Shown in pieces: positions 1-5,742 of a stretch of 6,201 nucleotides of DNA. The stretch spans positions 1 to 6,201 of the forward strand of contig JAJYJL010000546.1 of the NCBI GenBank assembly GCA_021789565.1, written 5' to 3'. The DNA comes from Acidobacteriota bacterium. Lineage in GTDB: Bacteria > Acidobacteriota > Terriglobia > UBA7540. Position numbers and translations under genes: made by a program. Each line of letters opens with the position of its first letter. The first letter of the stretch is position 1. The notes below the pieces were generated by a model that was given only the letters and a program-made list of their open reading frames with translations, was not told where the DNA came from and ran no database searches.

Positions 1-2101
1 GGAAAGAGTATCGCGCCGACAGGAAGGTGGTCTGGCTCCAGCGTTTTTCCACAACGACGGAGGCCTCCTTGCGCCTCGCTGTAAAGGTCAGAACGTCGCT
101 GCTGGAGTCGATATTGCCGCTGAAGCGGACGCTGATGTCCCGTCGCTTCGGGAACCTGGGGATGTAATAGCTGATATCTGCTCCCTTGTCGAGGGTTGAA
201 AACCTGCTGCGAAGGCTCAGCATCTGGTTGCGCCCGCCTAATCCGATGCGCGAGACATCCAGAGAGACCCGTGGACTGGCTTTCAACTGGCCCTGCGGTT
301 CGTTGCTCCCCAATCGTTGAACCTCAAGGCCTCCACCGTATCCAACCGTCCAGCGAGGCGCCTCTTCCATGTTGACCAGGATGGACTTTTCGGTTTCCGG
401 GGTCTCCGGGTTCTGCGGGGCGACCTGGACCTGGTTGAAAAGCCCCAGGTCATAAAGCTTGCGCTGAGACTCGAGAAGGGCGCTTTCGTTCATCGGCTGA
501 TTGGGGTGGAAGGTAAGTTCGTGTCTGACGACCCCATCGCGAGTGTGCTTGTTGCCCAGCAGCAGCACTCGCTCAATCATTTCCTTGTTTCCACGGTTCA
601 CCCGATACTCCACATTCATCAGATGGTTCCGGCCTGCCGGCGAACTGCTGACCATGACCCTGGCGTGTGAATAACCCCGGTTGGTGAAGTAGCGAAGGAT
701 CGTGTCGCGGTCTTTCTGCTCGTTCTCGGGTGAATAGAACAGCCCCGGTCGATTGGCCAGCCGCGAGAGCAGGACTTCCCTCTGCGGGTCGCTGACCCCC
801 TGGAGATTAACTTTCCCCACCATCGTCTGCTGCCCCTCCTGGATTTTGAGCGTGACAAACAGGTTTTGCGGCACGTCCTGATAGTAGTAATTGAATTGCG
901 GGGTGATTTTGGCATCCAGGAAGCCCCGCGCCTGGTAAACACCCTTCAGGGAATCGATATCGTTCTCCAGCATTTTGGTGCTGTATGCCGCCGTCTGGAA
1001 CGGAAATTGGGCGGTGCGGATCGTCATGGCAGAAGTGAGAATGGTACCGGAAACATGATCGTTCCCCACGAACTTGTATCCTGCAAATGTGCCTTTCGGG
1101 CCGAGCACCACCCTGTAGATTACCCGCATGTGATCGGACTTAATGTGTTCGACAGGTTCCGCCTTCACCTGCGCGCGCAAGTAGCCCTTCTGCTGGTAAA
1201 AGTTCGTCAGCGCTTCGCTGCCTCTATCGAGGGAAGGCTGGTCCACAACTCCGTCCTGGTATAAAGGGAGAATATCTCTCAGCTTCCGGCGCGATATGCC
1301 CGCTCCCTGCACGTGAACCTCGATCACCGGGCCGGCCTCGCAATCCACAAAGAGGCCTTCCGTATTCGTTTTGGGATAAAACACCCGCTTCTGGAGGGTG
1401 GTGCTGGCCTGGAGGTAGCCGCGTTTCAGGTAAAAGTTGTGGAGCTTGTAGAGGCCCTTCTCGATGTCGGTTGAAGTCAACCGTTTGCCCGGGCGCCACT
1501 TGGTCACGGACTGCAGGCGCTCGGCCGAATAGGCTGGATGGCCGTTGAAGACCACTTCTCCCAGGCGGGTCTGCTGGCCGGGCACAATCGTCATCAGGAC
1601 GTTGGCTTCCTCGGTAGAAGGATTGCGCGAAACGCTGGTTTGAATCCTCGCCTGATAAAAGGCATTGTCGTGGAGGACGTTCTGGATGTTCTGCTTTGCC
1701 GCCGTGAGTTCATCCGGGTACAGAGGTTGTCCGAGGGGTAGCCGGGCGGCCGCCACCAGTGTGCTGGAGTCGAGCGGTTTGGGCGTTCCCGTGACCTGTA
1801 CGACCCCGATAAAATAACGGGCCCTACCGGCAAAGGTCAGGACGATGCCTCCGGCTTCCGGTTCGGCCTCGGCCCGGAGACTGGCAAACCGGCCCGTCGC
1901 ATAAAGATTTTTCAGGCTTTCATTGACTTTCGCGGCATCCAGAGGTTGGCCCTTCTGCTGGACGATCTGTTTTTTGAACTGGGAGAGCTGTAAGTCAGCG
2001 TCGGTTTTGAGTTCAATGCGAACCACTGTCTTCCCCCACTCAGGCGGTATAGCGAGCGCGGGAATCGGGCAGCCCAGCCACGCCAGGACGGTCACCACCA
2101 C
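1..2101 (-). CDS. Omp85 (BamA/TamA) outer-membrane assembly protein with seven POTRA repeats, 3' end missing
   Basis: The frame is open without a stop for 700 codons from the GTG at 2101 to the window edge, so only the 3' end is cut off. Residues 1-17 form a hydrophobic signal sequence ending in PALA. Seven POTRA-like repeats follow, at about 25-95, 97-179, 180-262, 262-340, 340-428, 429-509 and 509-580. Each has the typical helix-then-strand signature, for example LYATGRF (67), FYLKRGYLQAS (223), FYQQKGYLRAQV (301), VYQARGFLDAKI (389), YFTNRGYSHARV (471) and LYDLGLFNQVQV (549). From about 584 (WTVGYGGGLE) the sequence alternates like the first strands of a C-terminal beta-barrel. Omp85 proteins insert or export proteins at the outer membrane, with POTRA domains binding clients in the periplasm. 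E. coli BamA has five POTRAs and TamA three, so this one is long. The start is uncertain: no Shine-Dalgarno sequence precedes the GTG, and the frame stays open upstream to a stop at 2228-2230 without ATG, GTG or TTG. The family is secure; BamA versus a paralogue is open. Confidence 0.93.
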   Translation of the reverse strand, partial: MVVTVLAWLGCPIPALAIPPEWGKTVVRIELKTDADLQLSQFKKQIVQQKGQPLDAAKVNESLKNLYATGRFASLRAEAEPEAGGIVLTFAGRARYFIGVVQVTGTPKPLDSSTLVAAARLPLGQPLYPDELTAAKQNIQNVLHDNAFYQARIQTSVSRNPSTEEANVLMTIVPGQQTRLGEVVFNGHPAYSAERLQSVTKWRPGKRLTSTDIEKGLYKLHNFYLKRGYLQASTTLQKRVFYPKTNTEGLFVDCEAGPVIEVHVQGAGISRRKLRDILPLYQDGVVDQPSLDRGSEALTNFYQQKGYLRAQVKAEPVEHIKSDHMRVIYRVVLGPKGTFAGYKFVGNDHVSGTILTSAMTIRTAQFPFQTAAYSTKMLENDIDSLKGVYQARGFLDAKITPQFNYYYQDVPQNLFVTLKIQEGQQTMVGKVNLQGVSDPQREVLLSRLANRPGLFYSPENEQKDRDTILRYFTNRGYSHARVMVSSSPAGRNHLMNVEYRVNRGNKEMIERVLLLGNKHTRDGVVRHELTFHPNQPMNESALLESQRKLYDLGLFNQVQVAPQNPETPETEKSILVNMEEAPRWTVGYGGGLEVQRLGSNEPQGQLKASPRVSLDVSRIGLGGRNQMLSLRSRFSTLDKGADISYYIPRFPKRRDISVRFSGNIDSSSDVLTFTARRKEASVVVEKRWSQTTFLSARYSF

Positions 2102-2117
2102 AAGCGGGCAGAGGGTT

Positions 2118-2309
2118 TTAAGAGTGAGGTGGGCGTGTGTAAGGGCCCTGCGGCGCCGGAAAGCCGTGTCCGCGCAAGGTGTTGAGTAATACTGCCTGCA
2201 GCAAATCCTTATCCAAGAGATCGGTCTTTACTCCAGAATGATTTTGGAATCCCCACACCAAAATATTATTATACCGTCCTTTCCGGGAGGCATCGAACCA
2301 CGGGATCAA
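2118..2309 (-). CDS. Doubtful 63-aa small ORF upstream of the Omp85 gene
   Basis: The ORF starts with TTG, encodes 63 residues (begins IPWFDASRKG after the start, ends YTRPPHS) and stops with TAA, 16 bases before the GTG used for the Omp85 gene. An AAAGGAG motif lies 13 bases upstream of the TTG, which is longer than usual spacing. No family is recognised, and no signal peptide or membrane segment is visible. It overlaps the TATAAT candidate, so it would need a transcript starting further upstream. It may be a leader peptide coupled to the downstream gene, or a chance ORF, which I consider more likely. Confidence 0.2.
   Translation of the reverse strand: MIPWFDASRKGRYNNILVWGFQNHSGVKTDLLDKDLLQAVLLNTLRGHGFPAPQGPYTRPPHS
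2268..2273 (-). promoter_or_regulatory. Candidate -10 box (TATAAT) for the Omp85 gene
   Basis: The minus strand reads TATAAT at 2273-2268, inside an AT-rich patch that stands out from the GC-rich surroundings. Initiation about 7 bases downstream would give a leader of roughly 160 bases before the GTG at 2101. The best -35 at workable spacing is TTCGAT, 18 bases upstream, which is a poor match. The hexamer is clear but promoter function is inferred. Confidence 0.35.
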
Positions 2310-2322
2310 CGCGAGAGGTTAT

Positions 2323-2329
2323 CTCCTTT
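2323..2329 (-). promoter_or_regulatory. Shine-Dalgarno-like AAAGGAG without a well-placed start codon
   Basis: The minus strand reads AAAGGAG here, identical to the core before the LmbE gene. The first possible start is the TTG at 2309, 13 bases away, which is beyond normal spacing. It either serves the doubtful small ORF weakly or is a chance match. Confidence 0.25.
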
Positions 2330-2402
2330 AAACTGAACGCATCTCGCAGCCCGTCTTCGTTGGCGCCGAAGGGACTGAGGCCGGGAAAGCCTTCCTGAAT
2401 TC

Positions 2403-2417
2403 GAAGCAGACTGCTTC
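2403..2417. repeat. 15-base palindrome at the LmbE stop codon
   Basis: GAAGCAG and CTGCTTC form perfect 7-base arms around a single central base. The palindrome overlaps two bases of the LmbE stop codon (2416-2418). As RNA it could only fold with a shorter stem and larger loop, and no T-run follows, so it does not look like an intrinsic terminator. A protein-binding site or chance are both possible. Confidence 0.4.
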
Positions 2418-3180
2418 AGCGGACCAACGGCCCCAGCAGTTCTTTCAGCAGGTTGGTGGCTGGAAAACCCTGCCCAAGGTGCTGCCGGAACCCCTCCGCC
2501 CAACGAACCCCGGCGCGTTTCCCCGCTTCCTTCGCCATGTTTCGCATGGTCATGATGGTGCCGGGAATGTCCTGCTGGGATTTTAGCCAGGACTGCTGGC
2601 TCTCATGGCAGGCAAGCATTTCTTCCTTGCGCTTGAGCGTGGCGCTGATGTTGACAAAAAAGCTCGACTCGATCTTGTTTCCCAGAATGTCACGTTTGCC
2701 AAAGGCGTCTGTGTAATAGAGGTGAGGAACCACGTCAAGCGGGGGCGCCGGCCGCCGGCCGCCGGTCTTGAAGTTGGGAGCCATCGCCCCGAAGCAGGCG
2801 CTCTGGCAAAGGTGGCTCACCGTTTCGTGATCGATCATGTAGTCAACCGGAGAGTGCGTGATCACCAGCGAAGGGCGGGCCCGCCGCACCAGTTCCATCA
2901 CCTTGTTCAGGTGGGGACGGTCGTAAAAAACCAGAAGGTCCTTGCTCTTCAGGCAATGGTAACGGGCGCCGATCAGCGCAGCGGATCGTGACGCCTCCTT
3001 CTGGCGCACCGCTGAAATTTTGCCGGCCGGCAGAGTGGTGCTGCCGCAGTCTCCCGCCGTCAGGGTCGCCATGTGGATTCTGGCGCCGCGTTCGGCAAGA
3101 TGGGCCAGCGTCCCGGCGCATAGGAATTCAGCATCATCGGGGTGCGCGAAAAGCGCCAGAACGTTGATGGAATTGGGCAT
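2416..3180 (-). CDS. LmbE/PIG-L family zinc-dependent N-deacetylase
   Basis: This 254-residue protein belongs to the LmbE/PIG-L family, which removes acetyl groups from N-acetylglucosamine-type substrates; BshB (bacillithiol) and MshB (mycothiol) are members. The signature AHPDDAE is at residues 12-18, with His13 and Asp16 as expected zinc ligands and Asp15 as the expected catalytic base. The DH at 117-118 in HSPVDYMIDHETV supplies the likely third ligand, His118. There is no signal peptide, so it should be cytoplasmic. The ATG at 3180 is supported by AAAGGAG 10 bases upstream. It follows the DUF2911 gene after 86 bases and is probably the last gene of that unit. The substrate cannot be read from sequence: no glycosyltransferase or other thiol-cofactor gene lies nearby, so BshB is only one option. 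The mid-region (about 139-147, TGGRRPAPP) is encoded by a GC-rich heptamer repeat. Confidence 0.92.
   Translation of the reverse strand: MPNSINVLALFAHPDDAEFLCAGTLAHLAERGARIHMATLTAGDCGSTTLPAGKISAVRQKEASRSAALIGARYHCLKSKDLLVFYDRPHLNKVMELVRRARPSLVITHSPVDYMIDHETVSHLCQSACFGAMAPNFKTGGRRPAPPLDVVPHLYYTDAFGKRDILGNKIESSFFVNISATLKRKEEMLACHESQQSWLKSQQDIPGTIMTMRNMAKEAGKRAGVRWAEGFRQHLGQGFPATNLLKELLGPLVR
2747..2765. repeat. Tandem heptamer GCCGGCC, 2.7 copies, inside the LmbE gene
   Basis: The plus strand reads GCCGGCC twice followed by GCCGG. It encodes Gly/Arg/Pro/Ala residues around 139-145 of the deacetylase, between the His118 region and the LDVVPHLYYTD segment. Since seven is not a multiple of three, gain or loss of one copy would shift the reading frame. 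Confidence 0.75.
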
Positions 3181-3266
3181 CGGGTTGGGTCTCCTTTGGG
3201 TTTGCCGCCGGACACACCGCCACCTCTATCTGCGTCCGTGGTCAGAAAATGAACCCGCCTCTGCGC
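3181..3266. other. Short spacer between the DUF2911 and LmbE genes
   Basis: Apart from the LmbE ribosome binding site, these 86 bases show no promoter consensus and no hairpin with a T-run, so read-through from the DUF2911 gene is expected. Confidence 0.5.
3191..3197 (-). promoter_or_regulatory. Ribosome binding site of the LmbE gene
   Basis: The minus strand reads AAAGGAG, ending 10 bases before the ATG at 3180. It fixes the start just ahead of the AHPDDAE motif, as is usual in this family. Confidence 0.8.
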
Positions 3267-3785
3267 CTATTCAGCCACGCTGAAGGTTGCGGCCAGACGT
3301 GACGTGCCCCAGGCAACTTCAAGAGCGCCCTGGTTTCCGTGGCTGGAAAGCTTGATGGTCATCTGTTCCACCGGGTCCCGCCCTTTTTCCAGCTTCATGG
3401 GTGTTTCGGCGATCGTAGCGTTGGAATCATAGGCATCCCAGGCCTTGGTCGATGCCAGCAGGACCCACTTCCCGGGCTCGGTCATCCGGGCCAGCAGGAT
3501 ATGCTTCCCTTTCGGGACCCTGGTGTTTCCGAACATCAAGTCCTGGTCGGTGCTGATCGTGGTCGGCGCGCTGGCCCCCAGACGCCATACCTGGCCGGAT
3601 TTGATCATGCCCATGGGATCACGCCCGCTGAGCATGGGGCGGCCGTAGTCAATTGAAACGTGAGCAGAACCAATGGTTGCGCTGGCTTTTCCCCTGCTGC
3701 CACCCTGCGCCAGCAAGAGAGTTGTTCCCAGGCTGATCAACGCAATTGCAGCAAGGCTGAAACCGGTTCGTGTCGGGTACTTCAT
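3267..3785 (-). CDS. Secreted DUF2911 family protein
   Basis: The 172-residue product has an N-terminal signal peptide (charged MKYPTR, hydrophobic core about 9-25, likely cleavage near LLLAQ at 23-27), so it should be exported, probably to the periplasm. The rest matches DUF2911: SIDYGRPMLSGRD at 44-56, VWRLGASAPTTIS at 66-78, then a beta-rich region with VPKGKHILLAR (90-100) and GKWVLLAST (105-113). The function of DUF2911 is not known; proteins of this family are common in Bacteroidota and Acidobacteriota. There are no cysteines. The ATG at 3785 is supported by a strong AAGGAGG 8 bases upstream. The gene begins 62 bases after the thioredoxin gene ends and no terminator lies between, so it is probably co-transcribed, with its own strong translation signal. 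Family assignment is from remembered motifs. Confidence 0.85.
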   Translation of the reverse strand: MKYPTRTGFSLAAIALISLGTTLLLAQGGSRGKASATIGSAHVSIDYGRPMLSGRDPMGMIKSGQVWRLGASAPTTISTDQDLMFGNTRVPKGKHILLARMTEPGKWVLLASTKAWDAYDSNATIAETPMKLEKGRDPVEQMTIKLSSHGNQGALEVAWGTSRLAATFSVAE

Positions 3786-3793
3786 CGATGCAT

Positions 3794-3800
3794 CCTCCTT
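3794..3800 (-). promoter_or_regulatory. Ribosome binding site of the DUF2911 gene
   Basis: AAGGAGG on the minus strand lies 8 bases before the ATG at 3785. It is the strongest translation signal in the window and suggests high expression relative to the coupled genes upstream. Confidence 0.85.
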
Positions 3801-3847
3801 GTGCTCTTGTTTTCCAGGTTAATGGATGAAGACCCATCGAAATCAGA

Positions 3848-4771
3848 TTAATGTGTTCCGGATGATTCAGCTAAGGTCTTAGAAATGGCCTCGCGAAGCG
3901 TCGCCAGGCTTGTAAACCCTACCCAGTGTCCTGCAATCGTGCCTTGCCTGTTGATAAGAAAAAGAGTGGGATAAATGGAGATGCCTCCGTATGCCTGGTT
4001 GCTTTCTTTGGTCCAAATGACAATCGGAAAGGTGATTCCCTCCTTCTCCGCATAATGCCGGCGGGCCTCTTTACTGATGCCCAGCCCGAGCAGACCGTCA
4101 GCGTTTGCGCCCACCACCTCAAGGCTCCTGGCTCCAAACTCGTGTTGAAGCCGCACAAGCTCCGGGGCCTCTTTCATGCAAGGCGGACACCCGGTGAACC
4201 AGACATACAGCAGGGCAACCTTCCCATCGAGCCCCGCAGTAGTGAAGTGCTTGCCGCCCGCTCCCATCAGGTCAAAGGCCGGAGCCTTTCGGCCTTCCCA
4301 GCCGCTCAACTCATGGGCTGCGCCCGCTGCAAAGCGGGGATCGTTGCGGATCATATCTACGTCGACTTTGGTGATTTCTCCTGTCTTCGGATCGCGAGTG
4401 ATGAACTTCGGAACCCGTGGGTCGGTTTCCATCACGCGAAGCAGCGTGTCAGCTTCTTCCGGAGTTTTCAGTGCAAACTGCCCGGCAATGGTTTTCAAAG
4501 TCGGCGGAGCGGAAAATCGCTGCTGGTACTGAACCACGAACAACGGGATCCTGAAGAAGTCCTTGTAAAGCTTATTCAGGGCCGCGTGGTCCTCCGGCGT
4601 GGTGAAGACAGTGTTGTAAAGCTCGGTGATCCGGACGGGCTGGCCAGCCTTCAGGTGGTCACGGATGTAGTTCAGGATTTTGGCCTGGGGATCGGCCTGC
4701 GCCACAAGGCAACGGACCCCAAAGCCCAGGACCGCGCCCGCAATCAGCAGAGATCGAACAAATCTCCTCAA
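3848..4771 (-). CDS. Exported TlpA/ResA-like thioredoxin-fold protein with an unusual N-terminal domain
   Basis: The 307-residue product has a signal peptide (RR at 2-3, hydrophobic 8-18, likely cleavage after VAQA at 26), placing it in the periplasm. Residues 160-300 form a thioredoxin-like domain of the TlpA/ResA/AhpC-TSA type: KAPAFDL (162-168), strand KVALLYVWF (184-192), active site CPPC (195-198), and the cis-proline region IYPTLFLINRQG with Pro268. Such proteins reduce or exchange disulfides in exported proteins. C195 and C198 are the only cysteines of the mature protein. Residues about 28-145 are not part of the thioredoxin fold. They are helical, with TLKTIAGQFALKTPEEAD at 91-108 and DPRVPKFI at 117-124, followed by a hairpin-like stretch TRDPKTGEITKVD, which resembles a winged helix. 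The TTG start overlaps the esterase stop (TTGA); a GGAGG lies 10 bases upstream and a stop codon just upstream rules out an earlier start. Confidence 0.9.
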   Translation of the reverse strand: MRRFVRSLLIAGAVLGFGVRCLVAQADPQAKILNYIRDHLKAGQPVRITELYNTVFTTPEDHAALNKLYKDFFRIPLFVVQYQQRFSAPPTLKTIAGQFALKTPEEADTLLRVMETDPRVPKFITRDPKTGEITKVDVDMIRNDPRFAAGAAHELSGWEGRKAPAFDLMGAGGKHFTTAGLDGKVALLYVWFTGCPPCMKEAPELVRLQHEFGARSLEVVGANADGLLGLGISKEARRHYAEKEGITFPIVIWTKESNQAYGGISIYPTLFLINRQGTIAGHWVGFTSLATLREAISKTLAESSGTH

Positions 4772-5739
4772 TGGCTACCGGCCTCCGCGGGTGAATTTGA
4801 TGCCTGCTCCGCCTGTTTGAGCCAGTGCCACTCGAAGCGAAGCGAATGTTGCATATACTGGTCGAGAAATTCCCATCCATGCCCGCCCGGACGCAGCGCG
4901 TAGGTGTGCGGGTAATTCTCCTTGTCCAGAATTTCGTCCAGGATGGCCGCTCCCTTCTCGAACCCGTAACGGTCATGGTCACCCACTTCGAAATAGATTT
5001 TCAGGCCTCGGAATTTTGAAGGGTCTTTGGCCAGAGTCAGCGGGCTGTTTGCTTCCCAGTAAGCCTGGTTGAGCGGCGATCCGAACGCATGGCTCAGAAT
5101 GTGCGCGTAGAATCGCCACCGGCCCTCGGTGGGGAGAGGATTGGGCAGCTTAGGGATGAGGACAGCGCTGGTGGCGGCGACGGACCCAAACAGGTCCGGG
5201 TGCCGCATGGCCAGATGCAAAGCGCCGTAGCCTCCCATCGAGAGGCCGCTGATCCCGCGCGCTTCTTTGCTGGCAATAGTCCTGTAGTGATGGTCAATAA
5301 AAGGCACCAGTTCCTGAACAAAGAAATCTTCGTAGCGGTCCTTGCCGTCTTCCGAATTGATGTAGAACGTCTCGCCACCATTGGGCAGCACGACAATGAA
5401 TGGCCCGATGGTCCCGTTGGCCGTCAGGCGGTCAAAGATCTCTTTGCCGCCGCGGTCAATCCAGCGGTGGTCATTTTCAAAAAGGCCGTGAAGGAAATAG
5501 AGCACCGGGTAACGTTTGCCGGACGTAGCATAATCGGCCGGGAGATCGATGCAGTAATCGACCGGGTGGTCCAGAATCTTGCTGGGAACCGAATCGCATT
5601 GGACACTGCCCGGCGCCGTAGCGAGAAGGTTGACGGAAAAGCCGAGCGTCCAGCCAAGTGACAGGACCGCGCACAGGACCACGTAATGCAGTCGTCCACC
5701 CTTCGAACCACGGTTCTCGAAACAGTTCTTCTTGTTCAT
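4768..5739 (-). CDS. Exported esterase D/antigen 85-like alpha/beta hydrolase
   Basis: The 323-residue product belongs to the putative esterase family (PF00756: esterase D, S-formylglutathione hydrolase, feruloyl esterases, antigen 85). It begins with a basic region (MNKK..., KGGR) and a hydrophobic stretch about 19-41, a signal peptide or anchor, so it acts outside the cytoplasm. The hydrolase core shows YPVLYFLHGL (77-86, oxyanion region), the nucleophile elbow GLSMG with Ser167, a likely acid Asp254 (or Asp256) in FEVGDHDRYG, and His287 in RPGGHGWEF, giving a complete triad. The substrate is unknown; a carbohydrate ester or acyl ester is the family expectation. Mature residues include only two cysteines, C48 and C63, which may form a disulfide. 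The ATG at 5739 comes 3 bases after the stop of the upstream gene with no clear Shine-Dalgarno sequence, suggesting translational coupling. Its stop overlaps the start of the thioredoxin gene. Confidence 0.92.
   Translation of the reverse strand: MNKKNCFENRGSKGGRLHYVVLCAVLSLGWTLGFSVNLLATAPGSVQCDSVPSKILDHPVDYCIDLPADYATSGKRYPVLYFLHGLFENDHRWIDRGGKEIFDRLTANGTIGPFIVVLPNGGETFYINSEDGKDRYEDFFVQELVPFIDHHYRTIASKEARGISGLSMGGYGALHLAMRHPDLFGSVAATSAVLIPKLPNPLPTEGRWRFYAHILSHAFGSPLNQAYWEANSPLTLAKDPSKFRGLKIYFEVGDHDRYGFEKGAAILDEILDKENYPHTYALRPGGHGWEFLDQYMQHSLRFEWHWLKQAEQASNSPAEAGSH
4782..4786 (-). promoter_or_regulatory. Ribosome binding site deciding the TTG start of the thioredoxin gene
   Basis: GGAGG on the minus strand, inside the end of the esterase gene, lies 10 bases before the TTG at 4771. 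With the in-frame TAG two codons upstream of that TTG, it makes this the most likely start and indicates coupled translation with the esterase. Confidence 0.65.
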
Positions 5740-5742
5740 ATT

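Larger units (their letters stand above)
2102..2415. other. Intergenic gap between the LmbE gene and the Omp85 gene
   Basis: This 314-base stretch separates the LmbE stop codon from the earliest standard start of the Omp85 gene. On the minus strand it holds an AAAGGAG motif (2323-2329), a 63-codon ORF with a TTG start (2309-2118), a perfect TATAAT (2273-2268) in a short AT-rich patch, and then an upstream extension of the Omp85 frame. That extension, 2227-2102, encodes Arg-rich residues (RRRR) followed by LTLKTLCPL, which would suit the n-region of the signal peptide but has no standard start codon. No tRNA, riboswitch or terminator with a T-run was recognised. Confidence 0.7.

Noticed and set aside
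317..1264. Plus-strand ORFs of 117 and 132 codons and minus-strand alternatives at the left end
   Set aside because: They lie in other frames of the continuous 700-codon Omp85 frame, whose repeat structure shows it is the real gene.
2..2101. A frameshift or pseudogene in the Omp85 gene
   Set aside because: The same frame reads through from the GTG to the left edge with all seven repeats intact and no internal stop.
2102..2260. Riboswitch in the leader of the Omp85 gene
   Set aside because: No conserved riboswitch core or stable multi-stem fold could be recognised by eye.
2330..2415. Rho-independent terminator after the LmbE gene
   Set aside because: Only weak stems are present (such as CTTCG/CGAAG at 2357-2373) and none is followed by a T-run.
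3848..4771. Lipoprotein signal in the thioredoxin protein (Cys21)
   Set aside because: The residues before the cysteine are GVR, which does not fit a lipobox; a cleavage site at VAQA is more likely.
3926..4903. Long plus-strand ORF (325 codons) opposite the thioredoxin gene
   Set aside because: It is antisense to a gene with a clear CPPC domain and signal peptide, has no recognisable domain of its own, and spans the thioredoxin/esterase gene junction. It is a shadow ORF in GC-rich DNA.
5089..5661. Plus-strand ORF of 190 codons opposite the esterase gene
   Set aside because: It is antisense to a complete, well-conserved hydrolase and matches no family.
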